Origin: Clostridiaceae bacterium
GTDB lineage: Bacteria; Bacillota; Clostridia; Acetivibrionales; DTU013
Assembly: GCA_012799845.1 (NCBI GenBank)
Contig: JAAZKL010000141.1
Span: 1-13,351 of the forward strand
DNA: 13,351 nucleotides
Direction of reading: 5' to 3'
Position numbers and translations under genes: made by a program. This document shows, in pieces, positions 13,277-13,351 of this stretch. How positions within the stretch are numbered: the stretch's first letter is position 1; the number at the start of each line of letters is the position of its first letter. The notes under the pieces were generated by a model, which had not been told where the DNA came from, made no database searches, and saw only the letters and a list, made by a program, of their open reading frames with translations.

Positions 13277-13351
13277 ATGAGTTATTTTGGAGCTCTTGAT
13301 ATCGGTGCATCCGCACTTACAGCCCAAAGACTGCGCATGGATATAATCTCC
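13277..13351 (+). CDS. flgC: Flagellar basal-body rod protein FlgC (3' end outside window)
   Basis: The first 25 codons of flgC are present, reading MSYFGALDIGASALTAQ and continuing with RLRMDIIS, which matches the conserved FlgC N-terminal rod helix that precedes the NxANxxT motif. GGGAGGAG (13262-13269), inside the flgB end, lies about 7 nt before the ATG. An ATG at 13273 overlapping the flgB stop is out of frame with this protein. The gene runs off the window. Confidence 0.9.
   Translation, partial: MSYFGALDIGASALTAQRLRMDIIS

Overview
The window comes from the chromosome of an endospore-forming, flagellated Firmicute, most likely an anaerobic member of class Clostridia. All complete genes lie on the + strand. 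The family matches are strong: FtsZ, SpoIIGA, pro-sigma-E, sigma-G, a YlmC/YmxH PRC-barrel protein, NrdR, ComM/YifB, DprA, TopA, TrmFO, FlgB and the start of FlgC. Gene order follows the Bacillus/Clostridium pattern (ftsZ-spoIIGA-sigE-sigG-ylmC, then dprA-topA-trmFO-flgB). The finer taxonomic placement is inference.

Layout. 1-1022 is the 3' part of ftsZ, closed by a clear intrinsic terminator. 1023-1560 is non-coding and holds a nested inverted-repeat element built from an 11-bp motif (GGGGACAGTTC / GAACTGTCCCC), followed by a probable sporulation promoter. 1561-4114 is the sporulation sigma cascade: SpoIIGA is the membrane protease that activates pro-sigma-E, sigE encodes the early mother-cell sigma factor, and sigG the late forespore sigma factor. 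A good sigma-F-type promoter sits just before sigG. 4115-4852 holds the small ymxH gene between two further clusters of the 11-bp motif. nrdR (4853-5362) is followed by a 450-nt gap with a 19-bp tandem repeat.

5813-8777 is a DNA-processing pair. The comM/yifB gene is interrupted by one in-frame TAA, with its C-terminal domain still intact downstream. dprA follows after a striking 325-nt, nearly T-free stretch that ends in seven perfect copies of an 8-bp microsatellite. topA (8896-11028) and trmFO (11206-12540) are separated by a decaying ~46-bp tandem repeat that starts inside the last codons of topA and appears to run into the trmFO start. A 322-nt region with a good promoter and several hairpins leads into the flagellar rod operon (flgB, flgC...), which runs off the window.

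The genes themselves are orthodox. What is unusual is the intergenic DNA: four unrelated repeat types in one 13-kb housekeeping region, plus the interrupted comM. No wholly new multi-gene system is visible. The best candidates for something little described are the GAACTGTCCCC repeat family and the repeat-rich leader in front of dprA.
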